A stretch of 64,000 bases of DNA from positions 992,001 through 1,056,000 of the forward strand of contig NZ_JABVZR010000002.1 in the NCBI RefSeq assembly GCF_017163935.1, in the 5' to 3' direction. This document shows positions 10,918 to 20,961 of the stretch, piece by piece. The position numbers were made by a program, and so were the translations under genes. The first letter of the stretch is position 1. Each line of letters begins with the position of its first letter. The notes beneath the pieces were generated by a model. It saw only the letters and a program-made list of their open reading frames with translations. It made no database searches and had not been told where the DNA came from. This DNA is from Novosphingobium terrae (GTDB lineage Bacteria > Pseudomonadota > Alphaproteobacteria > Sphingomonadales > Sphingomonadaceae).

Positions 10918-11887
10918 GTTATACCCCTATAGAGTTTGGTGGACAACGCCTTGCCATTCCCGATTCTCATCCTTAATCCGAAATTTAGCATGAATTGATG
11001 CATCGCAAAATTAAAACTTCCGCACTTAAATTTTATACAACAGCAATGAAGGCGCCCTGTCCCAAAATGCTACATAGAAAAATCAGGAACTTAAAAATAC
11101 ACTTCGACAGGATTATGATTAAATATTTATATTTTTATGCATGCATTACTAAATTGCAATGACGCATTTAACTTAATGAAGTAATTTTCGGTCAGATTTT
11201 TCTAATATTTTTTGATTTTTCGGCTATCTGTGAAATATTATTTACGCGTAAATTTTCTCTATACAGTAAAAACCCTTCCGGAGATTTTTAGGCTTGCTGC
11301 ATCTGCGAGAAGTAGGAATACTTACTTTCCCTTTGCATCGCAGCATTTGATCTAACAAAGATGAATTGGCAAAGTTCCAGCAAAACAATGCACGGCATTC
11401 CTATGAGCGGAAGCACATTTCCGCAGTCATTTGAAATTATTCTTTTGAACGATTAAAAAATCTGTATTGTATGTTAATTAACTTTACACAACTTTCCTGA
11501 AGCCTCTTCCTTATGGATACTTACAACGGTTGCAGAGCAGAGCGGCCACGGCAGTAGCAAAAAGGCCACAGTCGCGGTCGCATCCATGTGCGAGCCTCAA
11601 TGACTGTCTTAATCTACCTCAGACCCTCATATTTATTCGTTTTTGATGGCCTTATGGGAGAAAAAATCAATATGCCTCGCCACCCTGGTTGGCGTGAGCC
11701 GGCCCCCCCCTCATTTCATGTAAAACCCAAAGTGAATATGCACCTGGAGCCGCCTAATTTCGCCTACACCGCCCGCAACCCCTCCGCCCTTCACTTCTAT
11801 TTCCTTAGGACCGAGGTAAAATCACTTGCCTTGCCAGCCCGCATCCGATTTAACACGTAATACACATTCATATGGTAGCAAGGCTCC
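10918..11887. promoter_or_regulatory. 970-bp AT-rich divergent region between the exoY-type gene and galU
   Basis: The stretch from about 10970 to 11480 is markedly AT-rich, with runs such as TTTTTGATTTTT and TTTAACTTAATG, and no convincing gene. It separates two divergent EPS genes and is likely to hold their promoters. MucR-type regulators prefer AT-rich DNA and a MucR homologue is encoded at 29787-30254, so this is a candidate control region. A 90-codon frame near the galU end was not accepted as a gene. Confidence 0.45.
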
Positions 11888-12784
11888 ATGACCAAATCAT
11901 CATCAGTCAAACCCGTACGCAAAGCCGTTTTCCCCGTCGCAGGTCTGGGCACACGCTTTCTTCCAGCCACCAAAGCTATACCAAAGGAAATGCTCCCCAT
12001 TATCGACCGGCCTCTCATCCAATATGCGGTGGATGAGGCTCGTGAAGCGGGTATAGATCAGTTGATCTTCGTCACCGGACGAGGCAAGACTGCTATAGTC
12101 GAGCACTTTGATACGGCTTTCGAACTCGAAGCCACTATGTCAGGACGCGGCAAGTCCCTGACTCCGCTGGAGCCGTCACGCGTCCAGCCAGGCAATTTGG
12201 TTACGGTACGACAGCAAGTTCCCCTCGGCCTAGGTCACGCCATCTGGTGCGCGCGCGCAATAATCGGCAACGATCCTTTTGCGATTTTCCTACCTGACGA
12301 ACTGATGATCGGAACGCCAGGGTGCATGAAGCAGATGGTGGAGGCGTATAATCAAATCGGCGGTAACGTTGTAAGCGTCCTAGAAGTACCTAAGGAAGAA
12401 GTCTCCGCCTACGGCGTGATCTCACCCGGAGCTCGCCCAGATGGCTTCGGCGGTACCCTAACGGAAGTAACAGGGCTGGTAGAAAAACCCAGGGCCGAAG
12501 AAGCCCCGTCCAACTTGATCGTGTCTGGTCGCTATATTCTGCAGCCCGAGGTGATCGATATTCTCACCACACAGGAAAAGGGTGCAGGCGGCGAAATTCA
12601 ATTGACTGATGCCATGGCGAAGTTGATTGGAAATCAACCCTTCCACGCAGTAACTTTTGGTGGCAAGCGTTTTGACTGCGGATCCAAAACCGGGTTTGTC
12701 GAAGCAACCCTAGCCTTGGCACTTAATCGACCAGACATGGCGAACGACGTTCGCGCGATGGCACGTCGGCTGCTTGAGTCCTGA
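11888..12784 (+). CDS. galU: UTP-glucose-1-phosphate uridylyltransferase
   Basis: The 298-residue enzyme makes UDP-glucose from UTP and glucose-1-phosphate. The nucleotide-binding signature GLGTRFLPATKAIPKEM is complete (about residues 20-36), followed by PLIQYAVDEA, the FVTGRGKTAIVEHFD segment and GLVEKP. Length and motif order match bacterial GalU with no truncation. It supplies precursor to the priming transferase and other glycosyltransferases of this EPS locus. It is encoded divergently from the ExoY-type gene. Confidence 0.96.
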   Translation: MTKSSSVKPVRKAVFPVAGLGTRFLPATKAIPKEMLPIIDRPLIQYAVDEAREAGIDQLIFVTGRGKTAIVEHFDTAFELEATMSGRGKSLTPLEPSRVQPGNLVTVRQQVPLGLGHAIWCARAIIGNDPFAIFLPDELMIGTPGCMKQMVEAYNQIGGNVVSVLEVPKEEVSAYGVISPGARPDGFGGTLTEVTGLVEKPRAEEAPSNLIVSGRYILQPEVIDILTTQEKGAGGEIQLTDAMAKLIGNQPFHAVTFGGKRFDCGSKTGFVEATLALALNRPDMANDVRAMARRLLES

Positions 12785-13479
12785 ACTTGTGATCTGCTGA
12801 AGCACAATGGCATCAAAGAAAAATCAGTTTAACAAGGCATCGCTGCTTCTCTTTGAGCGCTCATGGGACGGCTCCACTTCTCTTCTGAATGTTGCTACGC
12901 GCTTTTAGGGCACTTTCTTAAAGAAAAAATCTAAAACAACATTACAGTAAGGTACAATCCCAGCTCGCATGAAGCTGGAGCGCGTCCGCGTTCATCTAGC
13001 AAACCGAGCATTGGCGCTGCCGCCCCATCAGCATTGAACCGTTAGAATCGGCTGAGCCATGCCATGACCTGATCGTACAGTGGAGCAAGGCGCCATCCCG
13101 CTTACAAATATCGGTTAGGCGGAGCGGATTAATCCGAACGAAGCCTCTTCGAATGTGTATCCACTCTTTACGACAGCTGGCAGACAACCCACATATTTAG
13201 AGCTGTCAGTCCATTGGATGACGGGTCCTCCCCGTAAATCCGGGTTACCTCTTGAGGTAGGGATGCCTTCGCCATTTGAGCGATAACGTCGAACTCACCA
13301 AGAGGATTCCGCAAATTTGCCTGCAAATTCCTGGTAGAACGCACTCGATCTCCAGATCAATCTATAGTGACATTATATCTCTAATCGTGATTCAAAAGCT
13401 GGCTCGGTTTAGATATACCCTTAGCGACGGCAATCCCACAGGATCGTACGCTTAAATCAGGTTCGTGCTTATACGCTCT
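12785..13479. other. intergenic region between galU and the acyltransferase gene
   Basis: Nearly 700 bases without a credible gene, between two convergent genes. A small stem TACCTC-TT-GAGGTA lies near 13250. No T-run terminator is obvious. Confidence 0.4.
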
Positions 13480-14724
13480 TCATACTTGAGAGCCAGTTTC
13501 ACTTGCGTGCTTCCTTAATTGTCGCCCACGCATCATCGTCAGCGATATTCCTTTCTGGAAGGGTCGCTCTATCAACGTGTAAAATATCAAACCGACCACC
13601 AGAATAACTGGAGTTTCAACAAGGAGGAGGATTCCATAAATTTCCCCCATCGACTGCCCCTTAAAAAATGGCACAAGCTTCATTGTCATAATCTGGACCA
13701 AGGGAAGATGGATCAGATAGAACGAATAACAGGCACTACCCAAGAAAGCGATTGTCGGACTCGACAGCATGCGACGGAAAAATTGCCCCCTTATCGCCGC
13801 AAAAAAGGTCAAAAATATCATGACCATTCTACTAAATTCGACAAGTGCCACTACATTCCAATGAGAAATGAAATGTGTAATAGTTCCCAGCAGAGCCAGA
13901 AGGCTTAGAGAAAGAAAACCAATAACATCTAATAGGGTAAACGATTTAGGCATATTCTCAACGGGATTTGGATGTAGATCCGCAAGCCAAAAACCTATCC
14001 AGAAAAAGCTTATGAATTTTGGCAACGTAAAATAATATCGGCTCATTTCTCCAAAAAAGTATTGCCCGAGGAAAATCCAAGCAGTCAGCCCAATCGTTGT
14101 CAGGAATCCCGCCAGGATGTTCCGGCCCGGAGGGCGCAACCGGAAATAAGCAAAAAACAGAAATGGCGCGATTAAATAAAATTGCACCTCCAGCTCTAGT
14201 GACCATCCCGGCGGGAAACCGCGCGGCAACGCACCGAATATCAGCCCGTGAACATAGAACACACTTGCCACAAAATGGCTCGCCGCCTGATCGTTACCAG
14301 CCTTTCCCAGACTAGGGACAACTTGTATCGCGAGATTCCCGGCAATCAGGACAAGAAGATAGGGCGGCGCAATCCGGAAGATCCGTCGTTTGAAATATGT
14401 ACCATAGTCCAGACGTTCATTTCGTTGCCAACGCCTCTTAAACTGTGCAGCCAAAATGTAACCGCTAATGGCAAAGAAGAGCAGAACGCCGGTCTGTGCA
14501 GCAGGAAGGAGACGTGCAGCAAAGATTTCAGTCGACGTCAGGGCGCGTGACCGGCCAACCTCAAGGACGACATGCTCCATCAGGTGCCCTAAAATGACAA
14601 ATGCGATCGCGAGGAAGCGCAATCCATCGACTTCGGGGCGGTATGCACCGTGAAGTATCACTCGTTGCAGCCCACGGATTGACGTTCGTAGACTCGATTT
14701 GAGGTTATGCAATGCAGTCGTCAT
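13480..14724 (-). CDS. membrane acyltransferase, acyltransferase-3 family (OafA/ExoZ type)
   Basis: The 414-residue integral membrane protein has about ten predicted helices. It starts with the family signature YRPEVDGLRFLAIAFVILGH (Arg and His of the active site) and ends with a basic tail. Further family features are FKRRIFRIAPPYL and FYLIHLPLVQ. It would acetylate or otherwise acylate sugar residues of the EPS, probably on lipid-linked intermediates. ATG 14724 has GGCGAG seven bases upstream; an in-frame ATG at 14751 is an alternative. A second member of the family is at 24904-25974. Confidence 0.87.
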   Translation of the reverse strand: MTTALHNLKSSLRTSIRGLQRVILHGAYRPEVDGLRFLAIAFVILGHLMEHVVLEVGRSRALTSTEIFAARLLPAAQTGVLLFFAISGYILAAQFKRRWQRNERLDYGTYFKRRIFRIAPPYLLVLIAGNLAIQVVPSLGKAGNDQAASHFVASVFYVHGLIFGALPRGFPPGWSLELEVQFYLIAPFLFFAYFRLRPPGRNILAGFLTTIGLTAWIFLGQYFFGEMSRYYFTLPKFISFFWIGFWLADLHPNPVENMPKSFTLLDVIGFLSLSLLALLGTITHFISHWNVVALVEFSRMVMIFLTFFAAIRGQFFRRMLSSPTIAFLGSACYSFYLIHLPLVQIMTMKLVPFFKGQSMGEIYGILLLVETPVILVVGLIFYTLIERPFQKGISLTMMRGRQLRKHASETGSQV

Positions 14725-15041
14725 AATTATTCTCGCCGCGATTTCATACAATGAGTACCACCGTGCGAGAAAATGTTACCCGCCAAGCAATCCTAGAAGC
14801 CAAACTGATGTGCCATGCGGCTCTCGATATCCACCCACGTCTTACTTTCGATACGAACGAGCTGCGTCCCGCAGCGTTTGCAAACGCTGCGAACGTGGGC
14901 ACCGTCAATCCAAGCCATGCTGGCTGAACGCTTATGCCCCTTGAGCCTGCATATCAAAGACATGGCATTCCTTTCAGGCAGACATAACTGCCTATGGCTG
15001 GATAGAGGCCACCAGTTTAGCCGATCATGGTAAATGCTTTG

Positions 15042-16052
15042 TTATACACTGTCGAGTGCCGTCCAAGCAGTTGGCGCTTGACCTGGAGAAAATCCGAATA
15101 GGCGCTGATGAATGTAACCGATGGCCCAGGCGCTATGCATGATCATGGCTGCGAGCCCAGCCACAGACGCACACCGACTACGCGCACGTAGGCCAAGATA
15201 TAGTCCAAAGCCGATCGATAGAGCGGCCCAACCAAGGAATGGTAGCGCAAACAGAAGTGATAACGGAATTAATAGAATTAGAAGCAAAGCGGGCAATACG
15301 CTTAACGGAAGCAGTTGTCGTAATTTTATCGGCATTTGGTGCCGCTGTTGGTTACGGGCGCGCCCCTGGCCATATTTTCGGTACTGCCGGAACAAAGCAA
15401 TCGGATCGCGGCGCGGATAATAAACAATCGATAATGATGGCTCTAACCAAATTTTACCACCATTTAACCGCAGCCGATGATCAAGCTCTGCATCTTCATT
15501 ATGTGTGAAATGCTCGCAATAACCTCCAACGTTGCGAAATGCATCAATTCGCATCAGCGCATGATGGCCGTGATCGACAAAGCGCCCTGCCCCGCCATGG
15601 CGGTGTGCAGACCCTCCGGTTCCCAACACTGAATTTTGTGCAGCGGCAACACCGCATTGAAAGCAACTGAAGCCACGGGTGTGCATCGATACAACCACAG
15701 ACTCAACACTCAACTCCTTGGCTTTTGATACGAGTGCTGAAACGTATTCTGCAGGATAGTCGGCATGTGCATCGACACGCACCAACCACGTATGTCCATT
15801 CCCGAATCTCCTTACGGCTAAATTGACCCCCGCGCCTTGTGCGCGGGCTGGATTGTCCATGAGCCGAAGATTCGCATGCTTCCTGGCAAGTGCCGAGACG
15901 ATCGCGCGGCTCCCATCAGTGCTGCCGCCATCTGCGACAACAATGGTTGCATCTTTTGCATCCTCCAAAATCTGCGAGAGCAGATCAGGAAGGTGCTCTG
16001 CTTCGTCCAGGACGGGAATTACGACCAGAACATCATGCAAGTCTGTCATCAT
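15042..16052 (-). CDS. ExoA-like glycosyltransferase family 2 protein
   Basis: The 336-residue protein has a GT2 (GT-A) domain with VVIPVLDEAEHLPDLL at the start, VADGGSTDGSRAIV, NPARAQGAGVNLAV and the DxD-type WLVRVDAHADYP. It then has several C-terminal membrane helices (about residues 245-315). This order matches ExoA, the beta-1,3-glucosyltransferase of succinoglycan synthesis. It is translated after the preceding glycosyltransferase, with a four-base ATGA overlap. It should elongate the undecaprenyl-linked repeat unit at the inner face of the cytoplasmic membrane; the transferred sugar is not known here. Confidence 0.88.
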   Translation of the reverse strand: MMTDLHDVLVVIPVLDEAEHLPDLLSQILEDAKDATIVVADGGSTDGSRAIVSALARKHANLRLMDNPARAQGAGVNLAVRRFGNGHTWLVRVDAHADYPAEYVSALVSKAKELSVESVVVSMHTRGFSCFQCGVAAAQNSVLGTGGSAHRHGGAGRFVDHGHHALMRIDAFRNVGGYCEHFTHNEDAELDHRLRLNGGKIWLEPSLSIVYYPRRDPIALFRQYRKYGQGRARNQQRHQMPIKLRQLLPLSVLPALLLILLIPLSLLFALPFLGWAALSIGFGLYLGLRARSRCASVAGLAAMIMHSAWAIGYIHQRLFGFSPGQAPTAWTALDSV

Positions 16053-17233
16053 TTTTCCTGCACATTATCAGTTGGTTGGGGGGCCATAATGATAGAAACT
16101 ATTTCTTTTGATTCATGTGAGTGGAATCGAGTCAATTCCACGGGCAAACTTGCCACAGTCGCACGCATCGTCTCGTAACCTTCCAGGGTTAATGCGAGCA
16201 TAAATGCAAGCACTTCAACCTTCAGATCTACAAAGGTACGTCCGACATTTTCGCGATCCAGCCATCGGCCGACCTCGACATTGGCGAGCGCCAGGGGCGG
16301 CACACCGGCGGATAGACTCTCATATAGCCTATTTGGGAGCAGCCAGCTAGAGTTTAGTCCCTCCTCATAGAAATCAACAGCCCAGGCGAAATCGACAGAG
16401 GCATAGAGTGAGGACAATTGGTCGAGCTGATAGGGTCCCACGAAAATCAGCCCTGGCGATGACGCCACCACGGCATAAAAGTCAGGAATTTCTGTCAAAT
16501 TAGGGCGCCCTGCGATAACTACCTCTACACGCCCGTTCGCCTGAGCACATAAGGTCGCGAGCATTGTTAAACTTTTACGACACCGAATGATTCCAAACCA
16601 ACCAATACGCCAGCAATGCGGATTATTGATTTCGCCAGAACGGTGATCAGGCGGGAGCGCCATCGGAGCGTCGAAAGGGACTTTGTTTTCGATAAGCAAA
16701 ATCTGTCCGTCATAATGTTGGCGTTCACGAAAATAGAGATCTGCATAAGCTGGTGAACTTGTTATAATTAAAGAGCTTTTTTCGATCAGCCAGCGCTCCA
16801 GCATGCGCAACACCTTGCCACTGTGCCCACCTGACAAGAGCAACCGGTGAATGTCCAAACATTCATAAATAAGCCGTTGGCGGGGGCGGCGCGTCCACGC
16901 AGCGATTGCCAGCATTTCGAGGTTGCGCGCGATAATGACGTCGGCGTTTTGGGTGACGTGTCGTGCTTGTTTTGAGCGTGCGATGTTTCGGATGATCGCG
17001 AGTATGCGCTGGCCAAGACGCATGTCTTTTGTGACGCCGAGATCTACGATGGGATTTGCGGCACCGATTTTGTCTGGAGCTGGGCGGCGCCTGAAGCCGC
17101 CGATCCGGACTTTTGCGCCTCCCTGGGTAAGGAGATCGACTCTGCGTGCTACGGCAGCATCGTTCAGGTCGTGGACGAGATAGCCGACTGTGCCGTCAAA
17201 AGTAATTTTATTGCTCTCATTGAGATGTTGCAT
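16049..17233 (-). CDS. GT-B (GT4-like) glycosyltransferase
   Basis: The 394-residue protein resembles two-domain GT-B glycosyltransferases. The N-terminal half holds LIYECLDIHRLLL and LIITSSPAYADLYF, the C-terminal half WRIGWFGIIRCRKS, LIFVGPYQLDQL and the donor-site region WLLPNRLYESLSAGVPPLAL with its conserved Glu. ATG 17233 is chosen because AACGAGGAC precedes it; an upstream ATG at 17347 would add 38 unconserved residues. It overlaps the ExoA-like gene by four bases and is divergent from the wzc-type gene. It likely transfers a hexose or uronic acid to the EPS repeat unit. Confidence 0.82.
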   Translation of the reverse strand: MQHLNESNKITFDGTVGYLVHDLNDAAVARRVDLLTQGGAKVRIGGFRRRPAPDKIGAANPIVDLGVTKDMRLGQRILAIIRNIARSKQARHVTQNADVIIARNLEMLAIAAWTRRPRQRLIYECLDIHRLLLSGGHSGKVLRMLERWLIEKSSLIITSSPAYADLYFRERQHYDGQILLIENKVPFDAPMALPPDHRSGEINNPHCWRIGWFGIIRCRKSLTMLATLCAQANGRVEVVIAGRPNLTEIPDFYAVVASSPGLIFVGPYQLDQLSSLYASVDFAWAVDFYEEGLNSSWLLPNRLYESLSAGVPPLALANVEVGRWLDRENVGRTFVDLKVEVLAFMLALTLEGYETMRATVASLPVELTRFHSHESKEIVSIIMAPQPTDNVQEK

Positions 17234-17368
17234 CGCAGTCCTCGTTGTACCGTTTTTGAACAATGCGCCTTTGAGAAACTCATAAATCAATTGCCTTAAC
17301 GGCAGCGGACTGCAAAGACCTTTAGTGGGGTTGGGTGGTGTCATCACGGCCCATCTACAGCCAGCTAC

Positions 17369-19558
17369 ATGGCGCTAGAAAAGGTTAATATTGTGGTTTC
17401 ACAATCGATTGACGGTGCCGAGCAATCTTCCCAGCATGATTCTGGCAGCGGGTCGACCTTTCCGGATCCTACAGCGATTGTCGCGATCTTCCAGCGACGC
17501 CTGTGGTGGTTCATAGCCCCATTGTGCGCTGCGGCAATCCTGCTTGGCCTTTATCTGGTGTTGGTGCATCCGCGTTATACCGCTGAAGCCTCGATCGTCA
17601 TCGAGCCGCGCAAGACAGATGTGATTACCAGCAACCGCAATATCGCAGCGGCTCCAGATGCACGGCCTGCCAATGACGAGGTGGACACCGAGGTCCAGAT
17701 CCTCACTTCGACGACGATGGCCGGCCGCGTTGCTCAAGCGCTGCATCTCGAGCAGTATCCGGAATATCGCACCACCCAATCAATGGATTACAATCACGCG
17801 ATCCCGAGCAAAAATCCGCTCGCGGAGACGCTGCTCAAGCACATGCTGATCCAGCGGACCGGCTTGACCTTCGTGATTACCGTCGCGGCAAAATCCAAGG
17901 ATCCGGTGCTCGCTTCGCGGATCGCGAATGAATATGTCCGCCAGTATATTGCAGCAGGACTCGACGAGAAGAATCACGCTTCTGATGCCACGGGGGCTTT
18001 CTTGCAGAGCAAGCTTGATGAGCTGCGCAAGGATGCGGTGTCCGCGGATGCAGCTGTACAGCGCTACAAAGTCGAGCATGGGCTTATGAGCGCTGAAGGC
18101 GCGACCATGGCGGAGCAGGAAGTTTCTTCGCTCAACGAGGAAATCGCCAAGGCACGGGCAGATTATGCCGAGAAGCGGGGCCGCCTCAATTCCGCGCGCG
18201 CATTGGCCGGGCAAAGTGATGGCCAAAATCTGCAGACTGCACTGCAATCGCCGACGATTTCTGAACTGCGAAGCAAAGAAGCGGAAGCGAGCCGTCGCCT
18301 CGCCGACCTTTCAGCGCATTATGGCGAACTCTATCCGGAAGTTATTCGCACCCAAAAGGAATTGGCTGATATCCGGACGCAGATCAGCCGTGAACTGCAG
18401 CGCATCGTTTCAAGCCTGAACGGTGAAGCCCAGATCGCTGAATCGCGTCTGGCTTCGCTGACACAGAGCCAGGCGGCTGCCAGTGGCAAGCTCGCATCCA
18501 ACAGCGTTTCGCAGATCGAATTGCTCGAGCTTCAGCGCAAGGCCGAAGGCGCCAGTGCGATTTACGCAGCCTATCTCAATCGTTCGAATGAGATCATTTC
18601 GCGCAAAGGGCTCAACTCTCCTGATGCTCGCATCAGCGCTCTGTCTCCTGTCCCCACTGTGCCGACTTCGCCAAATATTCCGCTCGCGGTGTTGAGCGCA
18701 CTCCTTGCAGGGGTAGGTTTGGGCATCGCGGGTGTATTCTTTGCCGAATATCTTGATAGCGGGGTGAGCACCAAAGCCGATGTCGAGCGTCGGCTGCGGG
18801 TCCGCTACGCCGGCTCTGTGCCTGAACTCAAGTCGACCCTGGGCAATGTGCGCGTGCCTCAGTCGCCGCAGGACTACATCATCGACCATCCCAATTCGGC
18901 GTTTGCCGAAGCATTCCGGAGCTTGCGTGCTATCCTGATGCTTCGCAGCAACTCAGGCCCGCGTGTTGTTGCGATTACCTCTGCGCTGCCACGCGAGGGC
19001 AAATCGACGACGTCGATCTGTCTTGCGCGAACCTTTGTGGGTTCAGAAATCCGTACGGTTCTGGTTGATTGCGACATTCGGCGCCGCTCCGCAAGCGACG
19101 CGCTTCTTCCCCCAGATTCTCGTGGTTTGCTCGACTATTTTGCGGGAAAAGTGTCGATCACCGAAGCAATCGTCCAGGATCGGTTCACGAACTTGTCAGT
19201 GCTTGGTACCACGATCGCAGCTGATGCGGGTCATGATATCATGACCCGCGCCAATATTGATCGCATGCTTGAAGATCTGCGGGCTCATTTTGACGTGATC
19301 CTGCTCGATACCGCGCCAGTGCTCGCACTGGCCGAGACCCGTGACCTGGCGGTCACGGCGGATTCTGTGCTGATCGTGACGCGCTGGCGCGCGACTTCGC
19401 GCAAAGCCGTCGATGCTGCAATACAACTGCTTTTGAACGCTGGCGCTCGGGTGCGGGGCCTTGCCTTGTCGCGCGTCGATGTCAGCAAATTCGCCAGCAC
19501 CGGACCCGAGGATATATACAGCTATCACAAGAAGTTTGCCGGTTATTACGTGAACTGA
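17369..19558 (+). CDS. wzc: Wzc/GumC-type polysaccharide co-polymerase with fused BY-kinase
   Basis: The 729-residue protein has an N-terminal Wzz domain with a first membrane helix (about residues 48-70), a long periplasmic coiled coil (about 200-410) and a second helix (about 435-460). A cytoplasmic tyrosine autokinase follows: Walker A LPREGKSTTSICLA (about 545-558), Walker A' VLVDCDIRRRSA and Walker B DVILLDTAP. The last residues hold a tyrosine cluster (Tyr717, 719, 726, 727) expected to be autophosphorylated. It controls chain length and export of the EPS and should work with the export protein at 21977. It begins the rightward group that continues with the beta-barrel, GT2 and export genes. 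Confidence 0.93.
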   Translation: MALEKVNIVVSQSIDGAEQSSQHDSGSGSTFPDPTAIVAIFQRRLWWFIAPLCAAAILLGLYLVLVHPRYTAEASIVIEPRKTDVITSNRNIAAAPDARPANDEVDTEVQILTSTTMAGRVAQALHLEQYPEYRTTQSMDYNHAIPSKNPLAETLLKHMLIQRTGLTFVITVAAKSKDPVLASRIANEYVRQYIAAGLDEKNHASDATGAFLQSKLDELRKDAVSADAAVQRYKVEHGLMSAEGATMAEQEVSSLNEEIAKARADYAEKRGRLNSARALAGQSDGQNLQTALQSPTISELRSKEAEASRRLADLSAHYGELYPEVIRTQKELADIRTQISRELQRIVSSLNGEAQIAESRLASLTQSQAAASGKLASNSVSQIELLELQRKAEGASAIYAAYLNRSNEIISRKGLNSPDARISALSPVPTVPTSPNIPLAVLSALLAGVGLGIAGVFFAEYLDSGVSTKADVERRLRVRYAGSVPELKSTLGNVRVPQSPQDYIIDHPNSAFAEAFRSLRAILMLRSNSGPRVVAITSALPREGKSTTSICLARTFVGSEIRTVLVDCDIRRRSASDALLPPDSRGLLDYFAGKVSITEAIVQDRFTNLSVLGTTIAADAGHDIMTRANIDRMLEDLRAHFDVILLDTAPVLALAETRDLAVTADSVLIVTRWRATSRKAVDAAIQLLLNAGARVRGLALSRVDVSKFASTGPEDIYSYHKKFAGYYVN

Positions 19559-19683
19559 CATCGCGCCTTATCATCGACCAGACTGATATGGCGGTCATTG
19601 GGATGGCGTGAATGAGGTCCATCAGGGCGAAACGCAGATCACAAGGGCAGGCTGCCCTCTAAAGTGGAAAAGGGGCGCAAGGG

Positions 19684-20961
19684 GTGACACTGCAGAGATC
19701 TAAGTACCACCTGTCGATGGGCGTAGTGAGTGCTGCAGCTGTCATAGCTCTGGCGCCACCTGCTTTTGCGCAAATTGCCGAGCCTTACCAACCTGTCAGT
19801 CCCGATCCGACCGCCGATGATGTTCTGACCCGTAGTCAGTCAGACTTCACTCCTGTTGGCGGTCGCCTGGGCAGCTTCTTTCTCTATCCGCGGCTAAACG
19901 TGGAAACAGCATACACGGACAACACGCTTGGCACGCCCAGTAACAAGAAGGGCGATGGCTATGCGATTGCAAGAGGTGACATACAGCTTGTTTCCAATTG
20001 GAGCCGGCACAAGCTGGAGCTTCTTGCTTATGGGCAGGCACGCAACGACTTCAGCCTCACGAGCGAAAATACCCAGACTTACGGCGCAGCCCTGAATGGC
20101 CGGTATGACGTTAATAACAATACATCGATCGATGGTAACTTTCGTGCCGATAAGCAGGCTGAAGATCGGCTTGGCGTCGACAACACCATCTTCACATACA
20201 ATCCGCTCCAATTCTTGATGCTGGACAGCAATATACGGGCCAAAACGCGGTTGGGCGCGCTCAATTTACAGGGCGGCGTCCAAATCGTGAAACTGTCCTA
20301 CGACAACGCGCTCGGGGCGGCAGGAACGATTGATGAGTCAGGTCTCGACAACACGCGCGTACTGTACCAGGGTACCGTGCGCTACGATCTCACGCATAGC
20401 ACTGCGCTGATCTTTGCCGGACAATATGACACGATCGACTATCGTACCTCGGTCTTCGGCGATCGTAACTCCAGCGGTTATCGTCTTGAGAGTGGTATTG
20501 GTTTAAGAATTACTCATTCGCTCGTCGGTGATATCAGAATTGGCTATTTGCATCGCAGCAATGAGAATCCTGTATACCCTGATCTATCCGGGGTTTCTTT
20601 TTATGCGAACATGGCCTGGACGCCCACGCGCTTGCTCTCTGTGCGGATGACAGCCAACCGTGACATCGAAAATTCGGTCACGTTAAACAGTCCGGGCAAC
20701 TTGCGCTCAACAGCACAGATTCGCGCCAGCTACGAGCTGCTGCGCCAATTGATCGTTACCCCAGGCTTCCGCTTTTCCCGGGTTACAGCAATCGGCATTG
20801 GCGGATCCAACAACGAAGAGGAAGCCACTCTTCAAGCCATTTACCGGTTCAACCGACAGTTTTCTCTCACCGGGAAATACCGCTACTTCAATCGAAGCGC
20901 TGGTCTTTACCAGCCAGTTGAAGGAAGCGTTATCTCGCTTGGCCTGGCGTTGACGCTATGA
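19684..20961 (+). CDS. outer-membrane beta-barrel protein of the EPS locus (BBP2-like)
   Basis: The 425-residue protein begins at a GTG, has a signal peptide cleaved after PPAFA, then alternating amphipathic strands to the end and a terminal aromatic/hydrophobic strand (SVISLGLALTL). This is the pattern of an outer-membrane beta-barrel of the family often found next to wzc and wza genes in sphingomonads and xanthomonads. It may form the outer-membrane exit or stabilise it together with the short export protein. The start is inferred from the signal peptide and a GGGGC stretch upstream. Its stop overlaps the next gene by four bases. Confidence 0.78.
   Translation: MTLQRSKYHLSMGVVSAAAVIALAPPAFAQIAEPYQPVSPDPTADDVLTRSQSDFTPVGGRLGSFFLYPRLNVETAYTDNTLGTPSNKKGDGYAIARGDIQLVSNWSRHKLELLAYGQARNDFSLTSENTQTYGAALNGRYDVNNNTSIDGNFRADKQAEDRLGVDNTIFTYNPLQFLMLDSNIRAKTRLGALNLQGGVQIVKLSYDNALGAAGTIDESGLDNTRVLYQGTVRYDLTHSTALIFAGQYDTIDYRTSVFGDRNSSGYRLESGIGLRITHSLVGDIRIGYLHRSNENPVYPDLSGVSFYANMAWTPTRLLSVRMTANRDIENSVTLNSPGNLRSTAQIRASYELLRQLIVTPGFRFSRVTAIGIGGSNNEEEATLQAIYRFNRQFSLTGKYRYFNRSAGLYQPVEGSVISLGLALTL

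Noticed and set aside
11588..11860. 90-codon frame just before galU
   Set aside because: No ribosome-binding site, odd composition, and it lies in the promoter region of galU.
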